NCBI GenBank assembly: GCA_964462985.1
Contig: CAYXAA010000008.1
Span: 94,270 to 158,269, forward strand
DNA: 64,000 bases
Origin: CAYXAA01 sp964462985
Lineage (GTDB): Bacteria; Pseudomonadota; Alphaproteobacteria; Rhizobiales; Stappiaceae
Direction of reading: 5' to 3'
Shown: in pieces, positions 52,930 to 61,729 of the stretch
Numbering within the stretch: the stretch's first letter is position 1
Layout of the letters: each line of letters opens with the position of its first letter
Position numbers and translations under genes: made by a program
Notes under the pieces: model-generated
What the model saw: the letters and a program-made list of their open reading frames with translations, nothing else
Database searches by the model: none
What the model was told of the DNA's origin: nothing

Positions 52930-53265
52930 GAGGACCGCTCCTCGCTCCGGGGCCGGCTCTCCGCGCCTTGTCCGGGAGTCGCCCAGCAACCTTTGCCGGG
53001 CGCCGCCGGACTCGTTCAGTACTGCAGGTTCTACTAAAGGATGTCTTCTCTCGGAAACGCGCTGTTTACCACCTCTCGAATTTCGTGACAGCACTTAACC
53101 TTAGGGAAATTTTGCAGAGCGATCGTCGAAACAATTGAGCATCAAAGCTCTGGGTCAGCAGAGTAGGATCGGCATGCAGCGAAGATCCGACGGCTGATCG
53201 GTTCCGAATGGCCGGGCATCTCGTCCCAGTCGGCGGGGAGGGTTGCTTCGAGAGGAGACGATCGC
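52930..53265. other. Intergenic region before the HerA-like ATPase
   Basis: This 336-base stretch holds no supportable gene. The part from 53030 to 53160 is more AT-rich than its surroundings and is a likely promoter region for the ATPase-GGDEF/EAL pair. GAGAGGAGACG just before 53266 is the ribosome binding site. Confidence 0.4.
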
Positions 53266-55050
53266 ATGAGCCATCCGTTTTCCGCGAATGCGGACTCACC
53301 GCAAGGGGGGCTGCTTGGTCGCGTTTTATCGAGCCGCGGTGCGGAGGCCAGGCTCGGCCTGCTGCCGCATCCGGCGCAGGCCAAGGCCCGCGCCACCATC
53401 GGCAAGTTTGTTGCCATTGACTGCGGTGGATCGCGGGTGGTCGGGATCATCTCGGAGGTCTTCACGCCCGGCGCTTCGGACCCGCAAGGCGACTATGGCG
53501 CCATTGCACGCGTCGACCTGGTCGGAGAACTGACCCACTCTGGCGGGCAGCCCCCCCAATTCCGACGCGGCGTGCGGCACTATCCGGCAATCGGCGACGC
53601 AGCGAGTACGTTGTCACGGGAGGATCTGCGGTTGATCTACGCGCCTGCCGGAGCACGGGCCATCGCGGTCGGTGAGTTGCATCAGGACGGGTCGATCGAG
53701 GCGACTGTCGATGCCGAGGCCCTGATCTCGAAGCATTTTGCGGTTCTCGGCTCGACTGGCGTCGGCAAGTCGAGCGGCGTCGCGGTGCTGCTCGGCGAGT
53801 TGAAGCGGGTCAGGCCGGACGTGCGGGTGCTGCTGCTCGATGTTCACAATGAATACGGCCGGAGTCTTGGCGCGGACACCACCGTCATCGGCAGCGATAC
53901 GCTGCGTTTGCCATTCTGGCTGCTCAATCTCGAGGAGATCACCGACGTCCTTTATGGCGGAAAGCCGGCTGTGCTGGAGGAAGTCGAGATTCTGGCCGAG
54001 CTTATTCCCGCGGCCAAAGGCATGTACCAGGGCTACAAGGGCGCGGGGGAACGCTCCCTGCTCGCCCGCCGCACGCCGAAGAGCAGCGGCTATACCGCCG
54101 ATACGCCGGCGCCGTACCTGATCCAGGACCTCATCGGACTGATCGACGAGCGCATGGGCAAGTTGGAGAACCGCGCCACCCGCATGGTGCACCACCGACT
54201 GCTGCAGCGCATCGAGTCCATCCGCAACGATCCGCGCTATGCCTTCATGTTCGAGAACGCCAATGTCGGCGGTGACATCATGGTCGCGGTGTTGAACCAA
54301 CTCTTCCGCCTCGACCGTCCGGAAAGCGGGCCGACGGTGCTCGGCCTCGCCAGCCTGCCCGGCGAGGTCGTGGACGCAGTCGTTTGCGTCATTTCGCGCC
54401 TGGCGTTCGAGTTCGGCATGTGGAGCGACGGTGCGATCCCGATCCTGATCGTATGTGAGGAGGCGCACCGCTATGCCGCGCGCGACCATTCGCTCGGCTT
54501 CGCTCCGGCGCGGCGTGCGCTGTCGCGCGTAGCAAAGGAAGGTCGCAAGTACGGCGTTTACCTCGGCCTGGTGACGCAGCGCCCGGCGGAAATTGATCCG
54601 ACGATCATCTCCCAATGCAGCACCCTGTTCTTCATGCGCATGGCCAATGACGAGGACCAGTCGATCCTGCGTTCCGCCAGCTCGGACGCGGCGCAGAGCC
54701 TGCTGTCCTTCGTGCCTTCACTCGGCATGCGCGAGGTGATCGGCATCGGCGAAGGGATGCCGCTGCCGGCCCGCTTCTCCTTCAAGACACTGCCTGCAGA
54801 GCGCCTGCTCGGCGGGTGCTGCGACGCGGGACTGCGGCAAGGCTCCACGAGCTGCGGAGACATCGTCGCAGCGACGGTGGAGCGCTGGCGCCAGGCCACG
54901 ACGAATACGGCCCGGCTCAAGGTCGAGGACGAGGAACGCGGCGGCGACGGTAGCCTTGCCGCAATTCGGCGCGAGCTGCGTAGCTTTGCTGCCGAGGGCC
55001 GCCCCGCCGACACCGGCGTGATGGACCGCTACGCCGGCCCGCTTCGTTAG
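53266..55050 (+). CDS. HerA-like (DUF87) hexameric ATPase
   Basis: This 594-residue P-loop ATPase of the HerA/FtsK superfamily has an N-terminal beta-barrel-like region (about residues 35-150), then Walker A GSTGVGKSS (162-170). The following strand VLLLDVHNEYGRSLG, Walker B ILIVCEEAHRY (393-403) and the VAKEGRKYGVYLGLVTQRPAEIDPTIISQC segment are all HerA-type. Archaeal HerA works with the nuclease NurA in end resection, and some bacterial HerA proteins act in phage defence with a partner nuclease. No nuclease gene is adjacent here. The next gene, 12 bases downstream, is a GGDEF-EAL protein. Its role is open. Confidence 0.9.
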   Translation: MSHPFSANADSPQGGLLGRVLSSRGAEARLGLLPHPAQAKARATIGKFVAIDCGGSRVVGIISEVFTPGASDPQGDYGAIARVDLVGELTHSGGQPPQFRRGVRHYPAIGDAASTLSREDLRLIYAPAGARAIAVGELHQDGSIEATVDAEALISKHFAVLGSTGVGKSSGVAVLLGELKRVRPDVRVLLLDVHNEYGRSLGADTTVIGSDTLRLPFWLLNLEEITDVLYGGKPAVLEEVEILAELIPAAKGMYQGYKGAGERSLLARRTPKSSGYTADTPAPYLIQDLIGLIDERMGKLENRATRMVHHRLLQRIESIRNDPRYAFMFENANVGGDIMVAVLNQLFRLDRPESGPTVLGLASLPGEVVDAVVCVISRLAFEFGMWSDGAIPILIVCEEAHRYAARDHSLGFAPARRALSRVAKEGRKYGVYLGLVTQRPAEIDPTIISQCSTLFFMRMANDEDQSILRSASSDAAQSLLSFVPSLGMREVIGIGEGMPLPARFSFKTLPAERLLGGCCDAGLRQGSTSCGDIVAATVERWRQATTNTARLKVEDEERGGDGSLAAIRRELRSFAAEGRPADTGVMDRYAGPLR

Positions 55051-55062
55051 GAAGAAGCCTAG

Positions 55063-56697
55063 ATGCCCGGCATCGCAACCCTGCCGTTCCGTGAAAGAGA
55101 CACTGCCGCAGGCGCGGCTCCGGCCTTCGTCGACTCGGACGACGTCCCGCTTGCCCGGATTCTCTCTGGCGCCGAGTTCGGTCTGCGGGTGACCTCGCCG
55201 GAGGGCCGGCTCGTCTTCGACAACGGCGTTCATATCGATGCGCCTGATTCTGAGCGGAAGATCGGAGTGCGACGGTCGTCTGTCGCGCTGGACGATGTCT
55301 GCTATGAAATTGCTCTCGTCCTCGACGAGACGGTGCAGCACCTTCGCGAGCAGGACCTGATCCAGCGCGCATTCTTCGACGAACTGACAAGGCTGCCGAA
55401 TCGGGCGCTGCTCGAGAGAACGGTCGGTGCCCGCATCGCCGAATATCCGGCAGAGCCCTTCGCGCTTGCCTTCATCGACCTCGACGGTTTCAAGCTCGTC
55501 AACGACTACTATGGCCACGACGTGGGCGACGAACTTCTGTCGCGATTGGCTCAGCGTCTGGAGGCCTGCCTGCGGCAGACCGATGTACTGGCGCGGCTGA
55601 GCGGCGACGAATTTGCCCTGCTGCTGTCGCCGATCGGGAACATTGACGACCTTCACCGCGATGTGGAGTGGCTGTCGGAACGGATCAAGGAGCCGGTCTT
55701 CATCGACGGTCATGAGATCATGCCATCGGCCTCGATCGGCGTTAGCCTCTACCCGCGCGACGGCGCCAGCATCGTTGCGCTGCGTGCCAATGCCGACCGA
55801 GCGATGTACCGGGCCAAGTCACGCACCAAGGGTTCGGTTCAGTTCTATGACGACGGCATCGAGCATGCTTCGGCAGCCAGGTCACGGGCCGAGCAGCGCC
55901 TGCGCCGCGCGATCCGGGACCACCGCGTCTGCTGCGCCTATCAACCGAAGGTCGAGATTCGCACCGGCCGCATCACAGGCGTGGAGGCGCTGATGCGCTG
56001 GCGCGACGAGGATGGGCTGATTCAGGCACCGGGAGATTTCGTTGCACTTGCCGTCGAACTGGGGCTGATCGACGATCTCACGCACTTCATTCTGGCCGAA
56101 ACGATCCGCTCGCTCGATCTCGTCAACGAGGCCTTTGGCCCGGATTGCACGATCAGCTTCAATGTTGCGGCCCGTCAGGCCGGTGATCCACGCTTTATGC
56201 GTTCTCTTGTGAGCGCGCTGGCCGACAGCGGTTCGCCCGGGCGCTTCATGGTGGAATTGACGGAAGACGCCTTCATTGCCAAGTCGGCCTTCCAGGAGCG
56301 GATCCTGCCCATGATCCGGGAGGTCGGCGCACGGGTCTCGATCGACGACTTCGGCACCGGTTACTCCTCGTTGGCCGCACTTGCCGACATCACGGCCGAT
56401 GAGGTGAAAGTCGATCGGTCCTTCGTCCCGCAGGTTCATCAGCGGCCGCGCAGTCAGGCCGTGCTCAAGGCGATCGAGGCCCTTGCCCAGTCGCTGGGCA
56501 TGTCGATCGTCGTGGAGGGCGTGGAAAGCTTCGAGGAGGTCGCCTACCTCCAGGCAGCGACCCGGATCCAATTCGCCCAGGGCTATTATTTCTCGAAGCC
56601 GATCCTGCTGGACGAGCCCGCGGCGACAAACGGTTTGGCGACCAGATCCGCGAGCCCGGCCCGGCAACCGACGGCTTCGCGGATGCAAGGCGGGTAG
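55063..56697 (+). CDS. GGDEF-EAL protein (diguanylate cyclase / c-di-GMP phosphodiesterase)
   Basis: This 544-residue protein has a short N-terminal region (about 30-65, SGAEFGLRVTSPEGRLVFDNG) that could be a small sensor, then a GGDEF domain (100-265) with LARLSGDEFALL: SGDEF in place of GGDEF at residues 180-184. FIDLDGFKLVND precedes it. The EAL domain (about 285-525) has EAL (308-310), SIDDFGTGYSS, KVDRSFV and VEGVES, all consistent with an active phosphodiesterase. No transmembrane segment is seen. The gene follows the HerA-like ATPase by 12 bases, so they share a transcript. Confidence 0.93.
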   Translation: MPGIATLPFRERDTAAGAAPAFVDSDDVPLARILSGAEFGLRVTSPEGRLVFDNGVHIDAPDSERKIGVRRSSVALDDVCYEIALVLDETVQHLREQDLIQRAFFDELTRLPNRALLERTVGARIAEYPAEPFALAFIDLDGFKLVNDYYGHDVGDELLSRLAQRLEACLRQTDVLARLSGDEFALLLSPIGNIDDLHRDVEWLSERIKEPVFIDGHEIMPSASIGVSLYPRDGASIVALRANADRAMYRAKSRTKGSVQFYDDGIEHASAARSRAEQRLRRAIRDHRVCCAYQPKVEIRTGRITGVEALMRWRDEDGLIQAPGDFVALAVELGLIDDLTHFILAETIRSLDLVNEAFGPDCTISFNVAARQAGDPRFMRSLVSALADSGSPGRFMVELTEDAFIAKSAFQERILPMIREVGARVSIDDFGTGYSSLAALADITADEVKVDRSFVPQVHQRPRSQAVLKAIEALAQSLGMSIVVEGVESFEEVAYLQAATRIQFAQGYYFSKPILLDEPAATNGLATRSASPARQPTASRMQGG

Positions 56698-56702
56698 CCC
56701 GC

Positions 56703-57848
56703 TTACGCTTTCGCGCCCTTCTTCCCTGCCCCAAGCACGCCCGCGGTCTTCGTATCCAGGGGCCATCTCGGGCGGGGCGAAACGTCAGAATCGTCAACCG
56801 GCCCGAGCCGGAGCCGTTCGATTGCCGCCCAGGCGATCATTGCGGCATTGTCGGTGCACAGGCTTGGTGAGGGAGCGACGAGGCGGGCACGCCCCCCGCG
56901 GGCGATCGTGTCGAGCCGGTCACGGATCGCAGCGTTGGCGGCCACGCCGCCGGCGATGACCAACACGGGCTCGGCGGCGGGAAATGCGGCACTGAAAGCT
57001 GCGAGTGCCCTTCGGGCTTTCTCGCCGATCACGTCGGCGACTGCCTCCTGGAAGCTGGCGCACAGGTCGGCGACATCCCGCTCCGAAAGCGGCGCCGCCT
57101 CGTAGGCAGCGTTGCGCACCGCCGTCTTCAGACCGGCGAAGGACATGTCGAGGCCGGGGCGATCGAGCAGTGGCCTCGGCAACGCGAAGCGCTTCGCATC
57201 GCCGTCGGCCGCCGCGCGCTCTACCGCCGGCCCGCCGGGATAGGGCAGGTCGAGCAGCTTCGCCGTCTTGTCGAAGGCCTCGCCGACGGCGTCATCTATG
57301 GTCGTTCCAAGCCGAACGTAGTCGCCGACACCGCGCACCAGCAGGAATTGGCTGTGCCCGCCGGACACGAGAAGAAGCAAATAGGGAAAGCCAAGGCTAT
57401 GCGTCAGCCGTGCGGTCAGCGCATGGCCCTCAAGGTGATTGACGGCGACGACCGGCTTGCCGAGCGCCATCGCCATTGCCTTGGCCGTCATCAGCCCGAC
57501 AATGACGCCGCCGATCAAGCCCGGTCCGGCGGTCGCGGCGATGGCATCGATCTCGCGCCACTCAAGGCCGGCGTCGCGCCTCGCGGCATCGACAATGCGG
57601 TCGAGCAGCTTGATATGGGCGCGGGCGGCGATCTCCGGCACCACGCCGCCGAATGCTTCATGTTCGGACACTTGCGATCGGACCACATTCGAGAGAATGT
57701 GCCCGCCACCGGCCGCATTGAGCCGGACCACCGCCGCCGCGGTCTCGTCACAACTCGTCTCGATACCGAGCACGGTCATGGGTGTCGCGGCATCAGCGGC
57801 TAGCCGGCCGCCCGATGGGGCGGTTGAAAGGGTTTCAGGGCTCGTCAT
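56703..57848 (-). CDS. tsaD: tRNA N6-adenosine threonylcarbamoyltransferase TsaD
   Basis: TsaD transfers threonylcarbamoyl to A37 of ANN-decoding tRNAs. The domain begins MTVLGIETSCDETAAAVV and contains PEIAARAHIKLL (metal His), VNHLEGHALTARLT and LLVSGGHSQFLLV, with SFAGLKTAVRNA and VIAGGVAANAAIRDRL near the C-terminus. The ATG at 57848 gives 381 residues; the ATG at 57779 (358 residues) starts exactly at the conserved domain and is equally possible. It is convergent with the GGDEF-EAL gene and divergent from hemC. Confidence 0.95.
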   Translation of the reverse strand: MTSPETLSTAPSGGRLAADAATPMTVLGIETSCDETAAAVVRLNAAGGGHILSNVVRSQVSEHEAFGGVVPEIAARAHIKLLDRIVDAARRDAGLEWREIDAIAATAGPGLIGGVIVGLMTAKAMAMALGKPVVAVNHLEGHALTARLTHSLGFPYLLLLVSGGHSQFLLVRGVGDYVRLGTTIDDAVGEAFDKTAKLLDLPYPGGPAVERAAADGDAKRFALPRPLLDRPGLDMSFAGLKTAVRNAAYEAAPLSERDVADLCASFQEAVADVIGEKARRALAAFSAAFPAAEPVLVIAGGVAANAAIRDRLDTIARGGRARLVAPSPSLCTDNAAMIAWAAIERLRLGPVDDSDVSPRPRWPLDTKTAGVLGAGKKGAKA

Positions 57849-57889
57849 TCGGCTTCGCCTGTCGTCACGACGCCCTATCATCGGGACGT

Positions 57890-58831
57890 GTGCTGTTGCA
57901 AACGAAACCTCCGCCGGAAAAGATTCGTATTGGCACCCGGGGCAGTGCACTGGCCCTTGCCCAGGCACATGAGACCCGGGATCGGTTGATGGCCGCCCAC
58001 GGTCTCGCTCCGGAGCGGTTCGAAATTGTGGAGATTCGCACTTCCGGCGACCGCATTCAGGACAGACCCCTGTCAGAGGCCGGCGGTAAGGGGCTGTTTA
58101 CCAAGGAGCTTGAACAGGCGCTGATCGATGGCACGATCGACTTCGCCGTGCATTCCTGCAAGGATATGCCGACGATCCTGCCGCCCGGCCTTGTCTTGAC
58201 CGCCTTCCTGCCGCGCGAGGATGTGCGCGACGCCTTTCTGTCTCCTAGGGTGGCGCGGCTCGAGGATTTGCCGCAGGGCGCCGTTGTCGGCTCTTCCAGC
58301 CTGCGCCGCCAGGCAATGTTGAAGCGGCTGAGGCCTGACCTGAAGGTCGTGATGTTCCGGGGCAACGTCCAGACCCGACTTAAGAAGCTGGCGGAGGGCG
58401 TGGTCGACGCCACGCTTCTCGCCTGTGCCGGGCTAAGGCGGATCGGCCTCGCCGGCCACATCACCGAGATTCTTGATACGGAAACATTTCTACCAGCCGT
58501 CGGCCAGGGGGCGATCTGTATCGAGTCGCGGCTGGACGATGACGTAACGCGCACGTTGCTCGCCGCCGTCAACGACGTGAATACGGCGGTCTGCCTTGCG
58601 GCGGAGCGCGCCTTCCTCGCTGAGCTCGATGGTTCGTGTCGCACGCCGATTGGCGGGTTGGCGACGCTTGATGGAGATCGTCTTCGGTTCCGCGGCATGA
58701 TCCTGAAGCCGGACGGCAGCGAGAGCCATGAGACCACGCGTGAAGGGAGTGCGGCCGATGCTGCCGCTCTCGGTGCTGACGCCGGCCGCGCGCTCAAGGC
58801 GCTGGGTGGGCCGGCATTTTTCGCCCTCTAA
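57890..58831 (+). CDS. hemC: Hydroxymethylbilane synthase HemC
   Basis: HemC polymerises four porphobilinogens to hydroxymethylbilane. The sequence begins IRIGTRGSALALAQAHETRDRL. DFAVHSCKDMPT, SSSLRRQAMLKRLRPDLKV and FRGNVQTRLKKL are catalytic regions, and the dipyrromethane-binding Cys lies in LDGSCRTPIGG. No ATG lies close to the domain; I used the GTG at 57890 (313 residues). A TTG at 57896 is also possible and is better spaced from GGGA. It is divergent from tsaD, the usual arrangement. Confidence 0.96.
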   Translation: MLLQTKPPPEKIRIGTRGSALALAQAHETRDRLMAAHGLAPERFEIVEIRTSGDRIQDRPLSEAGGKGLFTKELEQALIDGTIDFAVHSCKDMPTILPPGLVLTAFLPREDVRDAFLSPRVARLEDLPQGAVVGSSSLRRQAMLKRLRPDLKVVMFRGNVQTRLKKLAEGVVDATLLACAGLRRIGLAGHITEILDTETFLPAVGQGAICIESRLDDDVTRTLLAAVNDVNTAVCLAAERAFLAELDGSCRTPIGGLATLDGDRLRFRGMILKPDGSESHETTREGSAADAAALGADAGRALKALGGPAFFAL

Positions 58832-58845
58832 CCCGGTTCCGGCGC

Positions 58846-59544
58846 ATGCGCGTTCTGGTCACCCGGCCTGAGCCTGAAGCTTCCATGACGGCCACAAAGC
58901 TCGCGGCCCTTGGGCACGAGCCTGTGGTTGCGCCGCTGTTCAAGGTTGAACCGATCGATCCTGGCCCGATCTCTCTGGCCGGGATCGGATCCGTCGCCGT
59001 CACCAGTCCGCGCGCGGTCCCGCTGGTGGCGGCTCGGGCAGAGTGGCCCTTGCTTGCCGCCCTGCCGGTTTTTGCGGTCGGGACCGCAACGGCAGAGCGC
59101 GCCCGGAAGGCGGGGGCGCGTGAGGTGATCGCCGCGGAAGGTACTTTGGACCGGCTCGTGAGGACGATTGCCGCGGCCCAGCCACCCGGACGGGTGCTCT
59201 ACCTCGCCGGTGCTGAGCGCAGCGGCGATCTCGTCGCAGAACTCGGCCGCCACGGTCTCGATTGTCGTATGGTCGAGGTTTATCGGAGCGTCGCGGTCGG
59301 CGAGCTTCCCTTAGAGGTGGCCAGGGAGATCGGCGCTGGCAGGATTGACGCGGCATTGGCCTATTCCCGCCGCAGCGCGGCGGCACTTGCTGCGGCGCTC
59401 GCCAGAATTCCGGCGCCGTCGTCGCCTCGATTCATCGCAATCTCGGAGGCGGCGGCGGGGCCGTTGCAGACGCTCGGCCCGGTGGACATCGCGGCAGAGC
59501 CATCTGAGGCCGGGCTCTTCGCACTTCTCAAGAAGCCGTGTTAA
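58846..59544 (+). CDS. hemD: Uroporphyrinogen-III synthase HemD
   Basis: HemD cyclises hydroxymethylbilane with inversion of ring D. The 232 residues show the low-conserved family pattern: RVLVTRPEPEASMTATKLAALGHEPVVAPLF at the start and VLYLAGAERSGDLVAELGRHGLDCRMVEVYRSV in the middle. SRRSAAALAAAL and FIAISEAAAGPL come later. It follows hemC after 14 bases, so the two are cotranscribed. Confidence 0.95.
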   Translation: MRVLVTRPEPEASMTATKLAALGHEPVVAPLFKVEPIDPGPISLAGIGSVAVTSPRAVPLVAARAEWPLLAALPVFAVGTATAERARKAGAREVIAAEGTLDRLVRTIAAAQPPGRVLYLAGAERSGDLVAELGRHGLDCRMVEVYRSVAVGELPLEVAREIGAGRIDAALAYSRRSAAALAAALARIPAPSSPRFIAISEAAAGPLQTLGPVDIAAEPSEAGLFALLKKPC

Positions 59545-59675
59545 GACCATCGCGAAACCCGTTTGCCGCGGTGCGACAATGCGCCCTTCGCAGTGGTGCC
59601 TCGACGGCCGGCGAGACGATATAGTCGAACGGCGTATGTCGGACGAGGGCGCGGCACCGCCAAGGAGGACAGGCG

Positions 59676-61610
59676 ATGGCAACCGACAGGGACAAACCCG
59701 GCAAAGACGGGCCGAGCGGGGACAGGCCGAGCGGGCGTTCCACGAGCGCAGGGCGCCCAAGAGCGTCTGCCGGCAGCCAACGCCGTCCGGTTACGATCGA
59801 TCTTCAAGCGAGGGATCTGAGCAAGTCAGAGCCGGTTGCCAAGCCTGACCCGGCCGCGCCGCAACCCTCGTCCGAGGCAACCGGGCAAACGGACGCGCGC
59901 AAGTCGGAGACCCGCGCCGCCAAGCCCGGGGCGGATACCAAAGCGGCGTCCGGAGCCGCCAAGGCGGCCTCCTTGGCGTCTGGAACGGCGACGTCCGGGA
60001 TGTCAACAGCGCGAGCGGTGAAGGCGGATACGACGGAGGCCGGGAAATCGGAGACAGCGAAGTCGGAATCGGCATTGCCGGACGCCGGCAAGGCGAGCTC
60101 CACGATGGCGTCGACCGCATCCGCTGCCGCCAGAGGTCCGACTGGTTCGACGGCCATTGGAGATCAACCCACTTCCGGGGCTGGCGTCACCGGTACGAAT
60201 GCAGCCGGAACGACTGCCGATAGCACGTCGACGGCGTCCGAGAAGACGTCAGCCGACAAGACGTTTGGCACCGGCTCGGCTGCCGCAGCGGCTGCGGGAA
60301 AAGCGCCGCCGCGGATGCAGGATCAGGACGTGCCGCGGAGTGCCGGCTCGCCACTGGGGCTGGTCGCGGCGGCCTTCGTCGGCGCAGCGCTGGTGCTTGC
60401 GGGCGCCTACGGTCTGCACCGCGCAGGCTATCTCCCGCTTGTCGATACGGCCGCCCAGGCCGAGATCCATGCCGCCCTGTCGGCAGCGCAGTCGCGAATC
60501 GCCTCACTTGAGGGGCACGTCGCGGATCTCAGGGCCTCGGCAGGGACCCCAGGAGCGACCCGGCAGGAGATCGACAGCCTTGCCGAGCGAGTTGCAGCTC
60601 TCGAGCAATCGGGGAGGATCGATGGATCGGCCGGGTCGCCCGCGCTTCAACGCGAGCTCGCGGAGGTCCGGGACGGCCTGACCGAGTTGCGCAGCGTGGT
60701 CTCGTCCGGCGGCGCCGGTGAGGATGCTGGCCTGGCCGAATTGAGCAAGAGGGTTGCGGCACTCCAACAGGAGGTCGACGCTCTAAAGGGTGAAGCCGCG
60801 GCCGGCGAAGTCGCCGATTCGGTTGCAGCGTTGAAGGCGGACGTTGCCCGCATGACAGAGTCGGTCGACACCCTCACCAGTCGGCTCGCCTCTGCCGAAG
60901 CCGCGCTCACCGACGCCGGCGCCGCGCGCTCGGACATTCAGGCGAACCTCGCCGAACTCAGCTCCACCATATCGTCGGCCAGGGCCAGCACCACCGAGGC
61001 GCTCAACGCTTTGAAGGGTTCGATAGCGGCAATCGAAACGCGGCTCGGGCCGCTGGAGGAAAGCATCGGAACGCCGGGTGCGCGCGAAACCGCGGCCCGG
61101 GCGCTTGCGGTTTCGGCGCTAACCGCCGCGCTCGACGCGGGCCGCTCCTATGCGACGGAACTTTCTGCTGTCGCCGCCGCTTTGCCGAAGGAAACAGACC
61201 TTACAAATCTGAGTGCCCATGCTGACACGGGATTGCCGACCAAGGCTGACCTCATTGCCCGTTTTCCCGCTGTTGCGCGGGCCATGGCCTCGCGCATCGA
61301 AGTGCCCGTCGAAGAGGGAGAAGGCAGTCTGGTCGACCGGTTCCTGTCTGGCGCCAAGACCTTCATCGGCATTCGCCATGTCGGCGACGGCGGAGGCAAC
61401 ACGCCGGTCGACCTGCTCGGGCGGATGGAGGCACGGGTCACTGCCGGTGACCTTGCCGGCGCCCTCGCCGCCTATGAGGGGTTACCGGAACCTGTGAAGG
61501 CGGCCGGCGCCGAATGGGCTGGTCAGGCCCGCGCCCGGGTCGAGGCCGATGCCGTGGTTGCCTCGGTCACTGACGAGGTGCTGAGAGGGCTTTCCGGTCC
61601 GGGCGGTTGA
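59676..61610 (+). CDS. Mic60/mitofilin-like inner membrane protein
   Basis: This 644-residue protein has an N-terminal region of about 220 residues rich in A, T, S, K and P (probably disordered), one membrane segment (GLVAAAFVGAALVLAGAYGL, about residues 227-246), a long coiled-coil-rich part (residues about 260-460) and a C-terminal domain with the family pattern ALDAGRSYATELSAVAAALP and GDLAGALAAYEGLPEPVKAAGAEWAG. Alphaproteobacterial Mic60 has this plan and shapes intracytoplasmic membranes. The location after hemC-hemD and before hemY is a known conserved context. AGGAGG precedes the ATG. Confidence 0.9.
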   Translation: MATDRDKPGKDGPSGDRPSGRSTSAGRPRASAGSQRRPVTIDLQARDLSKSEPVAKPDPAAPQPSSEATGQTDARKSETRAAKPGADTKAASGAAKAASLASGTATSGMSTARAVKADTTEAGKSETAKSESALPDAGKASSTMASTASAAARGPTGSTAIGDQPTSGAGVTGTNAAGTTADSTSTASEKTSADKTFGTGSAAAAAAGKAPPRMQDQDVPRSAGSPLGLVAAAFVGAALVLAGAYGLHRAGYLPLVDTAAQAEIHAALSAAQSRIASLEGHVADLRASAGTPGATRQEIDSLAERVAALEQSGRIDGSAGSPALQRELAEVRDGLTELRSVVSSGGAGEDAGLAELSKRVAALQQEVDALKGEAAAGEVADSVAALKADVARMTESVDTLTSRLASAEAALTDAGAARSDIQANLAELSSTISSARASTTEALNALKGSIAAIETRLGPLEESIGTPGARETAARALAVSALTAALDAGRSYATELSAVAAALPKETDLTNLSAHADTGLPTKADLIARFPAVARAMASRIEVPVEEGEGSLVDRFLSGAKTFIGIRHVGDGGGNTPVDLLGRMEARVTAGDLAGALAAYEGLPEPVKAAGAEWAGQARARVEADAVVASVTDEVLRGLSGPGG

Positions 61611-61729
61611 AGGCGCCTGCCGAAGTTGCGTGATGGACTGCGGAACGCGCCAATGACTCGATATTCGACAACAGGTTCCTGCACCGCCCCGCTGCTGCGG
61701 GCCCGTCCGGAACGGGGAGCGCCAACGTC

